Of a stretch of 64,000 nt of DNA, positions 47,570-59,800 are shown piece by piece. The DNA is from Bimuria novae-zelandiae CBS 107.79 (lineage: Eukaryota > Ascomycota > Dothideomycetes > Pleosporales > Didymosphaeriaceae). Each line of letters opens with the position of its first letter. Position 1 is the stretch's first letter. The stretch lies in contig ML976733.1 in assembly GCA_010015655.1 (NCBI GenBank), positions 1 to 64,000 of the forward strand. The letters run 5' to 3'. The notes below the pieces were generated by a model. That model was given only the letters and a program-made list of their open reading frames with translations, searched no databases and had not been told where the DNA came from. The position numbers were made by a program, and so were the translations under genes.

Positions 47570-50500
47570 ATGTAAAACAACTATCTATTGGCAGCATTCG
47601 TCCACAATTAACTATTTACACTAACCCGTCCACCTTAGAGAGGGAAGACGCCAGCATGAGCGATAACCCGCTATTATTATACTAGAACACCCTTACAACA
47701 TCCTAGCTAACACTAGGTATTAACAGCCTAGCCTGTTAAGCAAACAACTACGTGTATACTAGGCTAATATTAGCAGGAGCTTACCCTAGCACATTATAAT
47801 ACTAGAGGTAGCGTTTTAGAAGGGTATAGATATTATGTGTATTTAAGAGCCCTTTACATGTGCTAACTTAAGAACTTCTACCCACCCTAGTTTTATATAC
47901 CTAGCACCTATCAGCACCTAGGATAGCCCTAACACACTAGGCTTAGCCCGCCCTAGAGTGATAACCTACATCCGCAAAGAATGCCACCTACGATACTAGG
48001 CTAGAGAGAGTCTTAACTACTCAGACATGCTATAGGCTGTAGTAAATAGAGTGGTAATACTTAACTACTACAAACAGCCACACACCCTACACGTTATCTA
48101 ATACGTTACACATCTTATACCCCCTTAACTCTGCCTTATAGGAGGAGACTTTAACGCTAGACATAAATCCTTTAAGCCTACCACTACTATAGCCAACGGA
48201 GGTGTAGAGCTAGCTAGATAGGCTACTAACGCGTCTATAGACTATATTAGTGTGCTAGGGCAGCTAACACACTACGCTAGCTATGTCCTTGACTTTACCT
48301 TCTCTAATATCCTATTTGCCTAGTCTGCTATTAATGCTAGCATGCACAGCGGCTTAGACTATGAGATAATAGTAACCTCTGTCCCTCTCTCCACACCAGG
48401 CACTCCGCATCTAGAATAGTACTACTATAGAGTCCCTGAGGCAAGCCTACCTAAATTTACTAGGCTGGTAGAAATAGGTGTCTAGAACATCCCAGACCCG
48501 CTTGCAACACAGGATATAGCATAGCTAGAGGAATACGTCACGCTGCTCATAGAGACCATACAGCACTCTGTATAGATAGCAGGCAAGCTCGACCGTAAGG
48601 AAGGCTACGCTGCACTATGGTGGACTAAGGAGTGCAAAACTGCCTACTAGGCCTATAAACACGCTAGGCTGCTCTGCTCTGGCAGTCTACTAGAGGAGAG
48701 ACAGGCCTTTAAGACTACCGTCTAATAGGCTAAGAGGCAGTACTAGAGGCATGTTATTAATAATGCTAAGAATAATAAGGACCTATTTAAGATTATTACC
48801 TAGCATAAGCTTACACTAGAGAACTAGGACACTCCTCTTATCGTAAACAACAGGATAATATCAGACCCCCTAGAGAAGGCAGAGGCTCTTAGAGAGGAAG
48901 TCCTTAACCAGTACATAGTAGAGGATAACCTTAGACACTACCTAGACTAGGAGAATATAGATGCCCTCCCGTAGAGCACACACATCTCACTAGAGAAAAC
49001 TAAACAAAACATAGTAGGAGTCTCGAGCACCTCACTAGGCACTAACCACTCTACTATATAACTACTCTATGCCTACTGGGCTCAGGTTGGGGAACTTATA
49101 TAAAGAATCTTCCAGCGATACCTTAAGCTTAATTACTTCCTAGCATAGTAAAAGCTTGCCGAGGTAGTAATAATACTAAAGACAGGGAAGATAGACTAAA
49201 TATTACCCTACTCCTAGAGACCTATAGCGCTTCTTTCTTGTATTAAAAAGGGACTTAAACGAATAGTGGCTAGACGAATTACGTGGACCGCTATAATATA
49301 TAAGATCCTTAGCCCCTAGTATAGCAGCGCCCTTCTAAAGCGCTTTATAGCAGACCTTACTATAGCGTTTACCCACGACACTAAAGCAGCATGGGTACTT
49401 AGAAAGTATGTTACTATAGTTACCCTAAATATTTAAGGCGCCTTTAATGCGCTCCTCAAGAACCGCCTGCTACACTAAATGGCCCAATAGGGCTGGCCAC
49501 AAAGGACCATGCTCTTTGTAGACTCATTCCTCACTAATTGGAGGGTTCGGGTCCGCCTTAGACAGGTTACTACCCCTAGCTACCCTATTGCCTATGGCAC
49601 ACCCTAAGGCTCGCCTCTCTCCCCTATCCTATATACACTATACCTAGTAGAGCTACTATCTATAGATATAGAACAGAGGTTTGGATATGCAGACGATATA
49701 TATCTATACCGGGCCTTACACTCTATAGACGACAACGTCGAGCTCCTAGTATTAGATCTAAGGCAGATTAGAGCATAGGGCGAGGCTAACAAGGTTACCT
49801 TTACCCTAGAAAAGTAGGAAATAATACACCTAACTAGACAGCGAAGTAGCTACGCACCACCATGTATTATAAATAAGTAGCTTACGATCTACCCTATCCT
49901 CCTAGGTAGAGAGTATAGCTAGCCAGCCTTACGTTAGTTAGGAGTGTGGTTTGACCGCAGACTTACCTTTAGACAACATGTAGCCACACGCACTACAAAA
50001 GCTGCTAGGGTAGCCTATTATATTTATAGTCTGGCCAGGACTACCTATAAACTACCAGCTAGCTCCCTCCGCAAGGCCACTATTGCCTGTGTATACCCGT
50101 TGCTTCTGTATAGGACTGAATGCTGGTACAGAGGCCGCACTAAATAGCCACATACACTTAAACCAGGCAGGCCTCAAGAGGTTAGCGCTTATATTAGATG
50201 GCATATAGCTACTATAGACAAGACACTAGCTATAGCAGCAAGGGGCATTCTACTAGCGTAGAGAATAACCCCTATAGCTACACTCTTTCGAGACGCCGGA
50301 CTACTATCTACAGTAGTAGCACTAGAGGAAGCTAAACTTAGATTTATAACCTACTTATAAACTATAAATATAGACTATCCTCTCACTAGGCGCATATTAG
50401 TACATATAGTAAACAGGGGCGTAAAAACTAGACAACCCTAGCGAGTTAAGACAAAAGTCTAATAGATAGCATCTCTTCTACTAGAGATCCTTAGGACTAC

Positions 50501-51560
50501 ACTTATAGCCCCTTACTACTTAACTAGCTGCCGAACTAACCTAACGCTTGGCATAGACAAGAAGACTGTAGCTAAGGCTTTTAATATATAGTAGGCCTAT
50601 CTCCTACTACTAGACGTGACTATCTTCTTAGATGGCTCTAAACAGTACACAAAGGAAGGAGAAAAGCGGGTGACCTATAGCTTTATAGTGTATTAAAATA
50701 GAAAGTAACTATAGACTAGACGCGGGTCACTTAACTCTACCTCGCACGTTTTTAACGCTAAGGTAATAAGAGCATAGAGAGGCTTCTAGCACACTATAAG
50801 ATAACTAGAGTTTAATACCTGTTAAATCTAGCTATGTATAGACAGCACCTTAGTTATATAGTGCCTAAGGGGCGATTTACCCCCTACCTCTTAATGGGCC
50901 TTTTTAGAGTGCCATGGCGCTATGGAGACTCACGACGTCTCTATTAAATAGGCCCCCAGACACCTAGGCATTAAAGGAAATAAGGCAGCAGATAGATTAG
51001 CTAACCTAGAAGCCTAACACCTATCACCCCTAATAGGTAAAGCTACTCTGCCTATACTCTTAGGTATTAAGATAATTGCCTGTAAAACATCACAACACAC
51101 ACAGTAAATCTAGTGGTCTGATAAAAAGAACAAACTCTCTAGATAGTACAAAAGCTGGCACCTAGACTATGCACCACGCAATAGTCTAAAGGAACTAGAC
51201 TTACTAAGAGCTATCCTAGCTAGACTGCTTTCTATTTGGTCTAGACATGGGGATTTTGCCTAGTACTACTAAAAGTATAACTATAAGAATGCAAACCTTA
51301 CCTACTTATATAGATAGGATAAGATACTAGAGCACCTTACGCTCTGCCGTAAGACCCTAGGGGCCTTTAGTAGATGGCCACTTCGACCACCTACACTACT
51401 ATCCAGCCAGGCTAACGGCCTAACGTATACTACGGTGCTGCTGGGGGATCTAGAGGCCTTTAAAGCCTTTACCTAACTTACACAGTACTACACTAAGATT
51501 TGTCCCCGCTAGCTCCTATAGCCTTATAATAGTAACAAGCAATACAGCACTTAGCAAGAA
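47570..51560 (+). pseudogene. LINE ORF2 (endonuclease, reverse transcriptase, RNase H), RIP-inactivated
   Basis: Endonuclease: IGGDFNARHKSFKPTT near 48135-48185 (APE-type GDFN..H motif). Reverse transcriptase: RPIALLSCIKKGLKRI near 49220-49265, GTPQGSPLSPILYTLY near 49595-49645 (Gln is a stop), and YADDIYLYRAL at 49686-49720, with both catalytic Asp kept. RNase H: FLDGSKQYTKEGEKRVTYSF near 50620-50685, then CIDSTLV and IKGNKAADRLANLEA near 50970-51020. A C-terminal Cys/His segment (HGDFA, LTLCRKTLGAF) lies near 51245-51370. The enzyme would nick target DNA and copy the RNA in place. Stops occur at Gln/Trp positions, but the catalytic motifs are better preserved than in the Copia copies. Confidence 0.88.
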
Positions 51561-51620
51561 CTAGGTCTAGTATAATAGTTATAATACTCCCTACCCCTCT
51601 TCCTCTCTTTCCCCTCCCCC

Positions 51621-51664
51621 TACACACACACACACATACACACACACTTACTCTCTCTCTCTCT
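51621..51664 (+). repeat. CA and CT microsatellites in the LINE 3' region
   Basis: (CA)n with one interruption at 51621-51648, then (CT)n at 51651-51664, downstream of ORF2. Confidence 0.9.
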
Positions 51665-51911
51665 TAGCATATAGATGCCTCAAAATGCAAGGAAACCACC
51701 CTAATATACATACATTACTTAGCCTCCCTAATTAGAAGGGGAGCTATAGTTTTAAAATAGTAGTAATACCCGCGCAGGCAAGAAATGCTTTCTAGGGTAG
51801 TATATTAACACTATAATTCTATAGCTTAGCACGTTATATATGCCCTTCGGGAGGCGAGATGGTGGACTTAATCCCTATTAAAGAGACGTAAAATAAATAC
51901 CAACCAACCAA

Positions 51912-51923
51912 CTAACTACTTAG
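51912..51923. repeat. LINE target site duplication, right copy
   Basis: CTAACTACTTAG, identical to 45874-45885. Confidence 0.9.
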
Positions 51924-53300
51924 ACTAAGTTTAGTTTAGGCTAATCTTTTATAGAGGCGACGCGGTCCTCCTCCATTTCTACGCCGTCTAGGGATACTAT
52001 AAAGCCTAGGTATCCCACCTTGCGTGTGTGGAATTCGCATTTAGACAGTTTGGCGTATAGCCAGCGTTTAATAAGGCATTCTAGCACCGTCTAAACGTGC
52101 TGGATATGTTCCTCCTTTGTCTTAGAGTAGATAAGGATATCGTTAAGGTATACAATATAGTAGATGTTAAGAAGGTCTAATAGTGTGTTATTAATATGGC
52201 TTTAGAAGGTCGCAAGCGCGTTTATTAAGCCGAAAGGCATTACTATGTATTTATACTATCTATACTTTATTTAAAAGGCTGTCTTCTATTTATCTCCTGC
52301 CCTAATTCGGACGCGGTGGTAGGCGTCCCTTAGGTCTAGTTTAGTATAGATCTAGGCATCCCCTAGTCGGTTAAGGGATTCCTGTATTAAGGGAAGTAGG
52401 TATTAGTTCTTTATTATAACTATATTTAGTCCCCTGTAGTTAACGCAGAGGCAGAGGCATCTATTCTTTTTCTTTATAAAAAGGATTAGTGCCCCGGCGC
52501 TTAATCGCGACAGTTAAATAAAACCCTATTTAAGGTTCTTTTAGATATAGTCGCGCAGAACTGCCAACTCTGACTCTAATAGACTATAGAGTGGTCTAAA
52601 AGGCACTTCCTTGCCTTTCTTAATATTAATCTTTATCTTGTGGGGGCCATGGTTGGTAAGGATGCTCGCGGCTTCTTTAGAGAAGGCTTCCTCCTACCGT
52701 CCCTGGTATTCTTTAGGTAGCGTCCCGGGTGGGCCTCCTAATGTGTCCTTTAGGGTGGCATATATAATAAAATAGTTATTTGCTGTGTCTTTAGCCGTGC
52801 CGGCGAACTTTTCTGTTAATTTAGTAAAGATCTTAGTCTATTTGCGCTTCCTATGGGCGAAGCGGATGGTCTTGTTATAGAAGTTTGTAATGGGGTTCTA
52901 TTCTGCTAGCCAGGGCATTCCTAGGACCATGTCAAATCCACTAATGTTACTAACTGTAAACAGGCAACTATCGCTCTCGGTTTTACCGCGACTGTCTATA
53001 ATAGTGTAGGGGAGCTTTGCCTGGCCCAGAACGCCTAAGTCTTGTCCGTTTAGCGCCACGTAGCGTTTGCCATTTATTATCGTTACTATAACCCCTAACC
53101 GCTTTATTAGATTGCTGCTAACAAAATTCGCTTTAGCTCCGCAGTCTACTAGGGCTTTAATCTATTATTAGTTACCCTCGTGCTGTACTTTACTGTCTAG
53201 CGCAATTAGTAAGCTACTGCTCCTATTTCTAAGGGTTCTTGCAACTACGACTAGTTATTATTAACCCTTATTATAGTTAACCTTACCTATAGACTATTAG
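51924..53300 (-). pseudogene. Gypsy-2 pol, 5' part (protease, reverse transcriptase)
   Basis: Reverse transcriptase shows IVYLNDIL near 52135-52165 (family YLDDIL, first Asp changed to Asn) and HTRKVGYLGFIVSLDGVEME near 51970-52030. The protease reads IKALVDCGAKANFVSSNL near 53108-53160, the family's 'hhDSGAxxxFh' motif with Cys for Ser. Joins 45885 once the LINE is disregarded. Confidence 0.85.
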
Positions 53301-54700
53301 ACCTCTTAGTCTATAGCTTGTCTTTCCCCGCCTCGGCCTTATACTTTGAACAGGACGCCTTATAATAGCCTAGTTCGTAGTAGTAAAAGCATTAGTCCTT
53401 ATCCTTATCCTCTACTACCTAAGCCTTCTTCTTACTGTTCTTGTCGCAATAGTTGCTATCGTGGCGTCTCTAGTATAGTCTTATATTATTTAACCTAGAT
53501 CGCTTTCGATTGCGCCTTTTATTGGCTAGCTTATTAAGGAAGTTATTATTAACATCGTATATACGTTATTTCTCTAACTTATAAGGTTTTAACGCTTACT
53601 AATGTATATTTGCCTTTACTTCTAAGTAAAAGAGGCTCTTCTATTTACGCGGCTACTATTTAAGGCGTTCTTAGATTTTCTTGTCTAGTGCTATATAGAA
53701 GTTATTAATATAGTCTTTATTATTATTATCTAAGGCCTTCTTTAGGTCGCATTCCTCCTATTAGTCCTTAAGGTAGTTAAGGAGTTCTATGGGGGTCTTT
53801 TTATCTTATTTAGCTGTCTTAATCCTTTAGCGAGCGGCACTCTTTCGCTCCTAGGCTAATTTTAGGGAGTCTACCATAGTCTACTATAGAAGGTCCTAGG
53901 TGACTTTCCTGTGTCGCTTCCGCTCTAGGATCTTAGCGACTATTTAGTTTTAGTAGTTACGTTGTGTATCTCTTAAGTATCTTACTATAAACCTAACCTG
54001 CGCTTTATTAGTTTTAAGGGTAGGTAAGAAGTTAATGTAGTCCTTGTAGGCCCTTTTCTATAAGTTTAGTTCCTTGCAACCCTTGCCCTTAAATTAAAGA
54101 GATTTTAGTAGCTTTAGTAGCTGTGCGTCTAAGGTAGTAGCTACTATTTAGATTTAATATTCTTTGTCGTGGCTAGTGCGGGCCTGGCCTTGTCTATCCT
54201 TCTTTCGCGGGCGTCGGATGCTTCTAGAGGCCCTAAATTAGTCTTAACTAGTATTATCTAAGCTTAAGGACGCGTCCTCTGTTAAGCTATTACTTAATAG
54301 GTTATTACTTATGTCTTTAGTCTTGTCTAGGTTGCCGTGACCCTCCTTAGGCTCTAGGGAGTTGTTAGAGATGCTAGTAATTATTATCTTGTTCCTAACT
54401 AGGGTCTTGCCTTTAGATTAGTGACGCTCTGCTATTAGGGAGGCCTCTAGTTCCTAGATGCGTTATTAGAGCTATAGCACGCCTAGGCGTTCTTAGAGGG
54501 TAACTTCCTCTAATTATTAGTTATTATTACTACTTATAATAATAGGGGGGTCTTCCTTTAGGTCTATAGGTGTCGTTAGGTCTTCTGTGGGCGTTGTAAC
54601 TATTAGAGGCTCTTGTTTAGAGGGTCCTGCGGGTGGTGACCTGCTTTAAGGGTCTCTTGCTATCTTTAAGGTCTAGCGGGTAACTTTTTGTGTCGATTCT
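53301..54700 (-). pseudogene. Gypsy-2 gag, RIP-inactivated
   Basis: The frame begins near 54696, where a probable ATG reads ATA (IESTQKVTR). A Pro/Thr-rich N-terminus (SRSPPAGPSKQEPLIVTTP) leads to a zinc knuckle near 53355-53395 reading CFYYYELGYYKA, which fits CFYCHELGHYKA with Cys/His-to-Tyr changes. Gag is the capsid/nucleocapsid of the element. Confidence 0.75.
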
Positions 54701-54742
54701 ATTATATAGGTGAATTAGATATAAGGGGGTAAAGGATCGTAT

Positions 54743-54915
54743 TGTAAAAAGCGCCCTAACTACGGGCGACTTAGTCTATCCACAGTACTAAGGCGATTCC
54801 TTAGAAAGGGAAGAGAAGGGCTGCGGCGAGGGAAGTAGATAGGCGAAAGGCCCGGATAGCGCCGGTCTAGAGCGGACTAGGGCCGTCGAGGGCCCTCGAC
54901 CTACGACTCGTGACA
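54743..54915 (-). repeat. Gypsy-2 5' LTR
   Basis: 173 bp, aligned over its full length to 41693-41865 with about a dozen differences, mostly transitions. Confidence 0.93.
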
Positions 54916-54979
54916 TAATGCCTCTCTCTTTATGACTTCTTTACTATAATAGTTATTATAAAATAGATAATAGTAATTA

Positions 54980-56110
54980 ATTTAGCAACGTTAATTACAC
55001 CTTATATAGTTATTATATTCTTTTTTTAGATAATAGTAGGTACGATTTAGGCACCTCCACATATTACTATTAATACTAACCCTCTAGTATTGCGCCTCAC
55101 CTAGTACCTATAGTACCTACCTATAAAGCTTAAAAAATCCTTGCGTAGATACCTTTTAATTATAGCATACGCGCTATACTGCCTCCTCTAAAAAGTAGGT
55201 AAAGTCCTTATAAATATAAGTTTATTTATAATACCTTTTTATCTAGTTCTTTAGCGTCTTAAAGGTCTACTTAATTAAATTAAAATTTAGTAAGTATAAT
55301 AATAAGTATTTAAGTATAACGCCTACCTTTGCGTATAATATAATAATTTTTTCTAATTTATAAATAAAGGTATTATTAAGGACTATTACTAATTAATCTC
55401 TTAGCTATAGATTATAATAGGTAAGTATTTTATTTACTAAAAACTTTTTTAGAAGCTCTGCGTTAATTACGCCCTAGAATATTACATAGTTAACGTAGCT
55501 ATGTATATCCATGGCAGGGAGCAAGCTCTATCGCTCTAAGCGCCGTATAGAGTTCTATATGTTAGCAGGCGTGTTTGCGGCCAACTAGGCATACTTTCTA
55601 TCGCTAGTTCTCTTATTATAAGCGCTCTTGTTAAGGTAGATAACCTGCTCTAGTTTATATATTTATTAGTAGCGCGCCTAGAATACCTAATAAAGGCTTT
55701 TATAGTGCTCTTTAGTAGTATTTAATATAGCTTTTTAACTCTACCTTATGCTAGCAAGGGCTCTCGTAATAGTAGCTACTAATATCTCTATGTTAAAGTC
55801 GTCGTATAAGAAGGCCTATATTTTATTAATATACGCTATAGGTTTGCCCTATAAAAGCTCTAAAATTATATCCTTATAGCACTGCTGCAGTAATAGCAGG
55901 CAACTAATTTTTATATACTATAAAGAGTATACCTAACTAAACGCTTCTATATTAAGTTAATATTTATATATAGTTTTAGGGTTAACTCTAAAAGATCTAT
56001 AAATTATATAATTATTTTGCTTATTTTTTATATAATTAATAATCGCCTGCACTATTAAGGGCTATAGTTTATACTTAGTATACTTTATAGTACTTAAAAA
56101 ATAAAAAAAG
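54980..56110 (-). pseudogene. Tc1/mariner (IS630-type, DDE_3) transposase, RIP-inactivated
   Basis: The - strand frame reads, in order, an HTH-like N-terminal part (about 55900-56110), then TSDRKYAQLAANTPAN and RRLERQSLLPAMDIHSYVNY near 55490-55600. VLNNTFIYKLEK follows near 55350-55383 (family VLDNASIH: Asp to Asn), then LLNFNLIKQTFKTLK near 55250-55292 (family SPDFNPIEQ: Asp to Asn, Glu to Lys). All visible catalytic acids of these motifs are lost by G>A-type changes. Terminal inverted repeats were not found. Gypsy-2 lies immediately to its left, so the left end may have been cut off. Confidence 0.75.
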
Positions 56111-56159
56111 TTACTATATTTTCCTTAGTTATATCGTTAGCTATACAAAATTGGGTGTA

Positions 56160-56866
56160 CGACTATAAAAGCGGGGAAGCGATTACCTAATAAGCGTCTA
56201 GAGTGGGTCGGGCCGGTGTTTTGCACAGCACCGACAGGCAGTCGGCTACTCGACATAGGCTATGGTCTGTGCACTCCTCTACACCATTTCGGGGCGGAGC
56301 AGCATAGCCACGTCCCCCTTTCTTGCACAGCCTCACGGCTTCATACCCGACACAAAATCGGACCAGTGCTTCTTGCACCGAGTACCGTGAATCCACTTCC
56401 TGCAGAAGATGGCGACCAATAGCAGAAAGTTTAACGTCGCACAGTTTTGCCAGCGGGTGATTGACGGCCTGAAGCACTCAGGCTATGACCCCACAATGTC
56501 TGCCTGGTTGCCAGGCGTTCACTTACGTCCGTAAATGAGTTTTTACTCGGGGTCAGTGTTCTTATACCTCTAGAGCGTTGTGATGTGCTTGCCCAATTCA
56601 TAGCGCAGATGCTTTTGTTTTCGTCGTCATTGTGTGTGTTGACATCTGAGTTTCGTTGCGCGAGCCGAGCCAGTAACAACTCTTCATGAATATTCGCTAC
56701 GGGCGTCAGACAAACCAATCTCCGGCTTTCACATTCTCGGCCTGGCGCATTGTCACCTGGCGTTCGGTTAGCCTCATACCAGCAGATCCTCTGTACATTT
56801 CTGCGCTTGCCGCAAACGCTGCTCGCTCATTACCATTGGAGAGACCTATATGGTCAGAACGCTAAC
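56160..56866 (+). promoter_or_regulatory. 5' region of the ABC transporter gene
   Basis: The RIP character ends abruptly near 56160 and balanced composition begins. About 700 bp remain for promoter and 5' UTR. No convincing coding exon or TATA element is seen; short frames on both strands lack codon structure. Close to the start, a six-codon upstream ORF (ATG 56850, TGA 56868-56870) overlaps the main ATG in an ATGA arrangement. Confidence 0.5.
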
Positions 56867-59800
56867 ATGAATTTATTCACTCGACAAATATGGGCACTCG
56901 TCCGGAAGAACTTGCTCATTATATGTCTGCGTCGGCCGATCTCCACCTTTATCCGTGCGTTGGCGATTCCTCTTGTCGTGGTACTTGTCCTGGTATACAC
57001 AAAAGAGTTCTTTGCGTCACCACTGACCAACGGTATATCGTCCCCGCATCCTGTAAGTAGCCGAGCAACGAGTGCCGTAGCCTGATGCTGACCCACCCAG
57101 ATACGCTCCCTAAAGGACGGCTTAGCAGAGAGCGATGGGCGTGATATTGTTGGCTTCGTCAGCAATGGAATGCGAGGCGACGTCTCCGAGGTCATCGAAT
57201 CGCTTTCGAAAACCGTCAACGATGCTGGAAAGACCCCTAAACAGTATGCCAGTACATGGGACCTCACACAAGACTGCATCAGCAGTGTTGGCGGCGAGCC
57301 ACCGAGGTGTTATGGCGCTGTAGTTTTTCTATCCTCCCCGGAACAGGGCACGAACTTCAGCTCAAAAGGGACATGGAACTATACCGTCCGCGGCGACCCC
57401 AGCGGTGGGTGGGCTGACGTGACGAAAAACCGGAACAACGTAGAGATCTACCTCATCCCTTTACAACGCGCTGTCGATGCAGACATTGTTGCACGGTCAA
57501 TACCAACCGGAGAGACGTCCTTCCCGCAGACCAAAGCAGTCGTATACAGCTCGATGAATCAAGCGTCACTCGACGATTCGCGGACGAGTAATTTCCTCGG
57601 GCTGTGCATCTACGCCTTTGGAACTCTTTTCACATTTACGCTTGTAGGCATCGTATACCATATGACATCTTTTGTCTCCTACGAGCGAGAGCTTGGTATG
57701 TCTGGGTTAATCGACACCATGATTCCAGGAGGATCCAACATACGAGGCAGGATTGTGCGCCAGACAGCAACATACATCTCATTCGCGCTTATATACTTCC
57801 CAAGTTGGATAGCCGTCGGCGTAGTCATCTCAGTACTCGCGTTTCCAGAGACCTCAAGAGGTATTCCCGTTGGCTTCACAATTTTTGCAGGTCTCGCATT
57901 GACCTCGTTCTCACTATTTGGCGCCTCCTTTTTCAAGAAAGCCCAACTCAGCGGCTCCATTATGGTTGTCATTGCGCTCGTGTTTGCTATCCTTCCCCAG
58001 GTACTCTGGGACCAGAACGAATATGTCTGTGGCGTCCTGAGCTTTATCTTTCCATCGGCAACATACACTTACTTTGTTACGGGGGCTGCGGTCTTCGAGT
58101 CATATCACGAACAGATACAAATGTGGTCGCAGCCCGCGCTAGCCGTCGAGGATCCCGACTACTGGCGTCTGAACATCGGCCTGCACTGGATATTCCTGGC
58201 GGTACAAATTGTGGTATATCCTATTCTCGCGTTCTGCATAGAGCATGTACGCTTCTCGACAGCCTCTCCCTACAGGACTTTTGTACGTCCAGAGCACGAC
58301 CACGCGCCTACCGTAACACTGTCTTCCTTCTCGAAAACTTACAAAGCTGGTATCCTTGCACGCATCTTCAAACGCCGCAAAGATGTACATGCGGTCGTCG
58401 ACATGAGCTTGAGCGCGTATCGAGGTCAGATACTGTGCTTGCTTGGGCCAAACGGTAGCGGCAAGAGTACGACAATGAACTGCATCGCGGGGCAACACAA
58501 GGTCACATCCGGAAACGTCGCTATCGATCCCAATGGCGGCCTGGGCTATGCACCACAAAATAATGTCATTTGGCCAGACTTGACGGTCGAAGAGCACATC
58601 CGAATCTTCAGCGACCTGAAGTGTATCTCTAACGTCAACGAAGAGATTGTTGCCGAGCTTGTCAGTATGTGCGACTTGGGAAAGAAGCTTCCGTCTAAAG
58701 CCAAAACACTTTCCGGTGGCCAGAAGAGAAAACTACAACTGGCCATGATGTTCGCTGGTGGCTCCCATGTGTGTTGTGTCGATGAGGTTTCTACGGGGCT
58801 TGATCCGATCTCGCGGCGCCGAATTTGGGAGATCCTCTTAGCTGAACGTCATAGGCGGACAATCATTATGACCACGCATTTCTTGGACGAAGCGGACTAC
58901 CTCAGCGATAACGTTTTCATCATGTACAAAGGAACACTGCAAGCTGAAGGCACATCCGCTAGCCTCAAATCGAAATACGGAAGCGGATTCACTATCAAAC
59001 TGCCAGAGAATGTCGATATAGATGTACCTTTGTCTGGGCCCGTAGAGAAAGAAACTGCGCGTCACCAAGTCGTCTTTCGGGTGGCCACAGCGGCATTGGT
59101 TACCGAACTCGTCGAACATCTCGAAGCGAAAGGAATACAGGACTACCAAATATCTGGACCGACCATGGAGGAGCTCTTCCTGAAGGTGACGGGGGACTTG
59201 ATCGTGTCCGCAGAGGTATCTGCGACTGAAGACGAGGGCAGGGCTGATGAACACGACGAGGTCGCGCTTGTGAAGCACGAGACTGAACATTACGAGCTTG
59301 TGGATGGTCGACCTATCTCCGTCGTCAAGCAATGGTTGCTCCTCGTCGGCAAGCGGTTCCGCATTCTCCGGCGTCGTTACATTCCCTATTTCGTGGCTGT
59401 TGCATTTACCATAGTCGGTGCCGGTATTACACCTCTTCTCATCAAGAGTTTCAAGGAACCGATGAAGTGTCCCACCCCAGCAGATCTTGTTTCCGACTAC
59501 TCTTCTTCTTACAGGGAAGATTTCGCCACGGTATATCGTCCGCGTATTCTATTTGGTCCTCCGCACAAGTTGAACGAGACACGTTTGGGCCAAATGGCTA
59601 CCGTCTACGGCGTGAACAACACTTGGTACGCCGGGTGCGATGAGACCGTTTCGTATTGTCCCGATTACGGCTACCACAATACGACCCAGCTCAAAGACCA
59701 ATTGGTAATGGTCAACTCGTACGATGAATTCACTCGCCGGATCCAAGCCTACCAGGACATGAACTCTGATTCTGGTTTTGACGGGTATGACTCGTATTCA

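Larger units (their letters stand above)
45886..51911 (+). mobile_element. Full-length Tad-like LINE inserted in Gypsy-2
   Basis: 6026 bp between perfect 12-bp duplications, + strand, with a 5' untranslated region, ORF1 with zinc knuckles, ORF2 (endonuclease, reverse transcriptase, RNase H) and a 3' region ending in AAATAAATACC and short CCAA repeats (51893-51911) rather than a poly(A) tail. Domain order and length fit the Tad1/I-like LINEs of filamentous fungi. Full length is unusual because such elements are often 5'-truncated. Confidence 0.92.
41693..54915 (-). mobile_element. Gypsy-2, chromodomain LTR retrotransposon (complete, containing a LINE)
   Basis: LTRs of 173 bp each (41693-41865, 54743-54915), TGTAAAAAGCG at the left and CTCGTGAYA at the right, with a perfect TAATG duplication (41688-41692, 54916-54920). 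gag-pol is on the - strand. A polypurine tract (AAAGAAAAGAGCCTT on the - strand) abuts the 3' LTR at 41866. Without the LINE and its duplication the element is about 7.2 kb. The LTR sequences are unrelated to those of Gypsy-1. Confidence 0.95.

Noticed and set aside
56187..56718. Short frames on both strands upstream of the ABC transporter
   Set aside because: No recognisable domain, no codon structure and mutual overlap, so treated as 5' flanking DNA.
57604..58458. Long alternative frames inside the ABC transporter, both strands
   Set aside because: Shadows of the real gene. They lack motifs, while the chosen frame has all ABC signatures.
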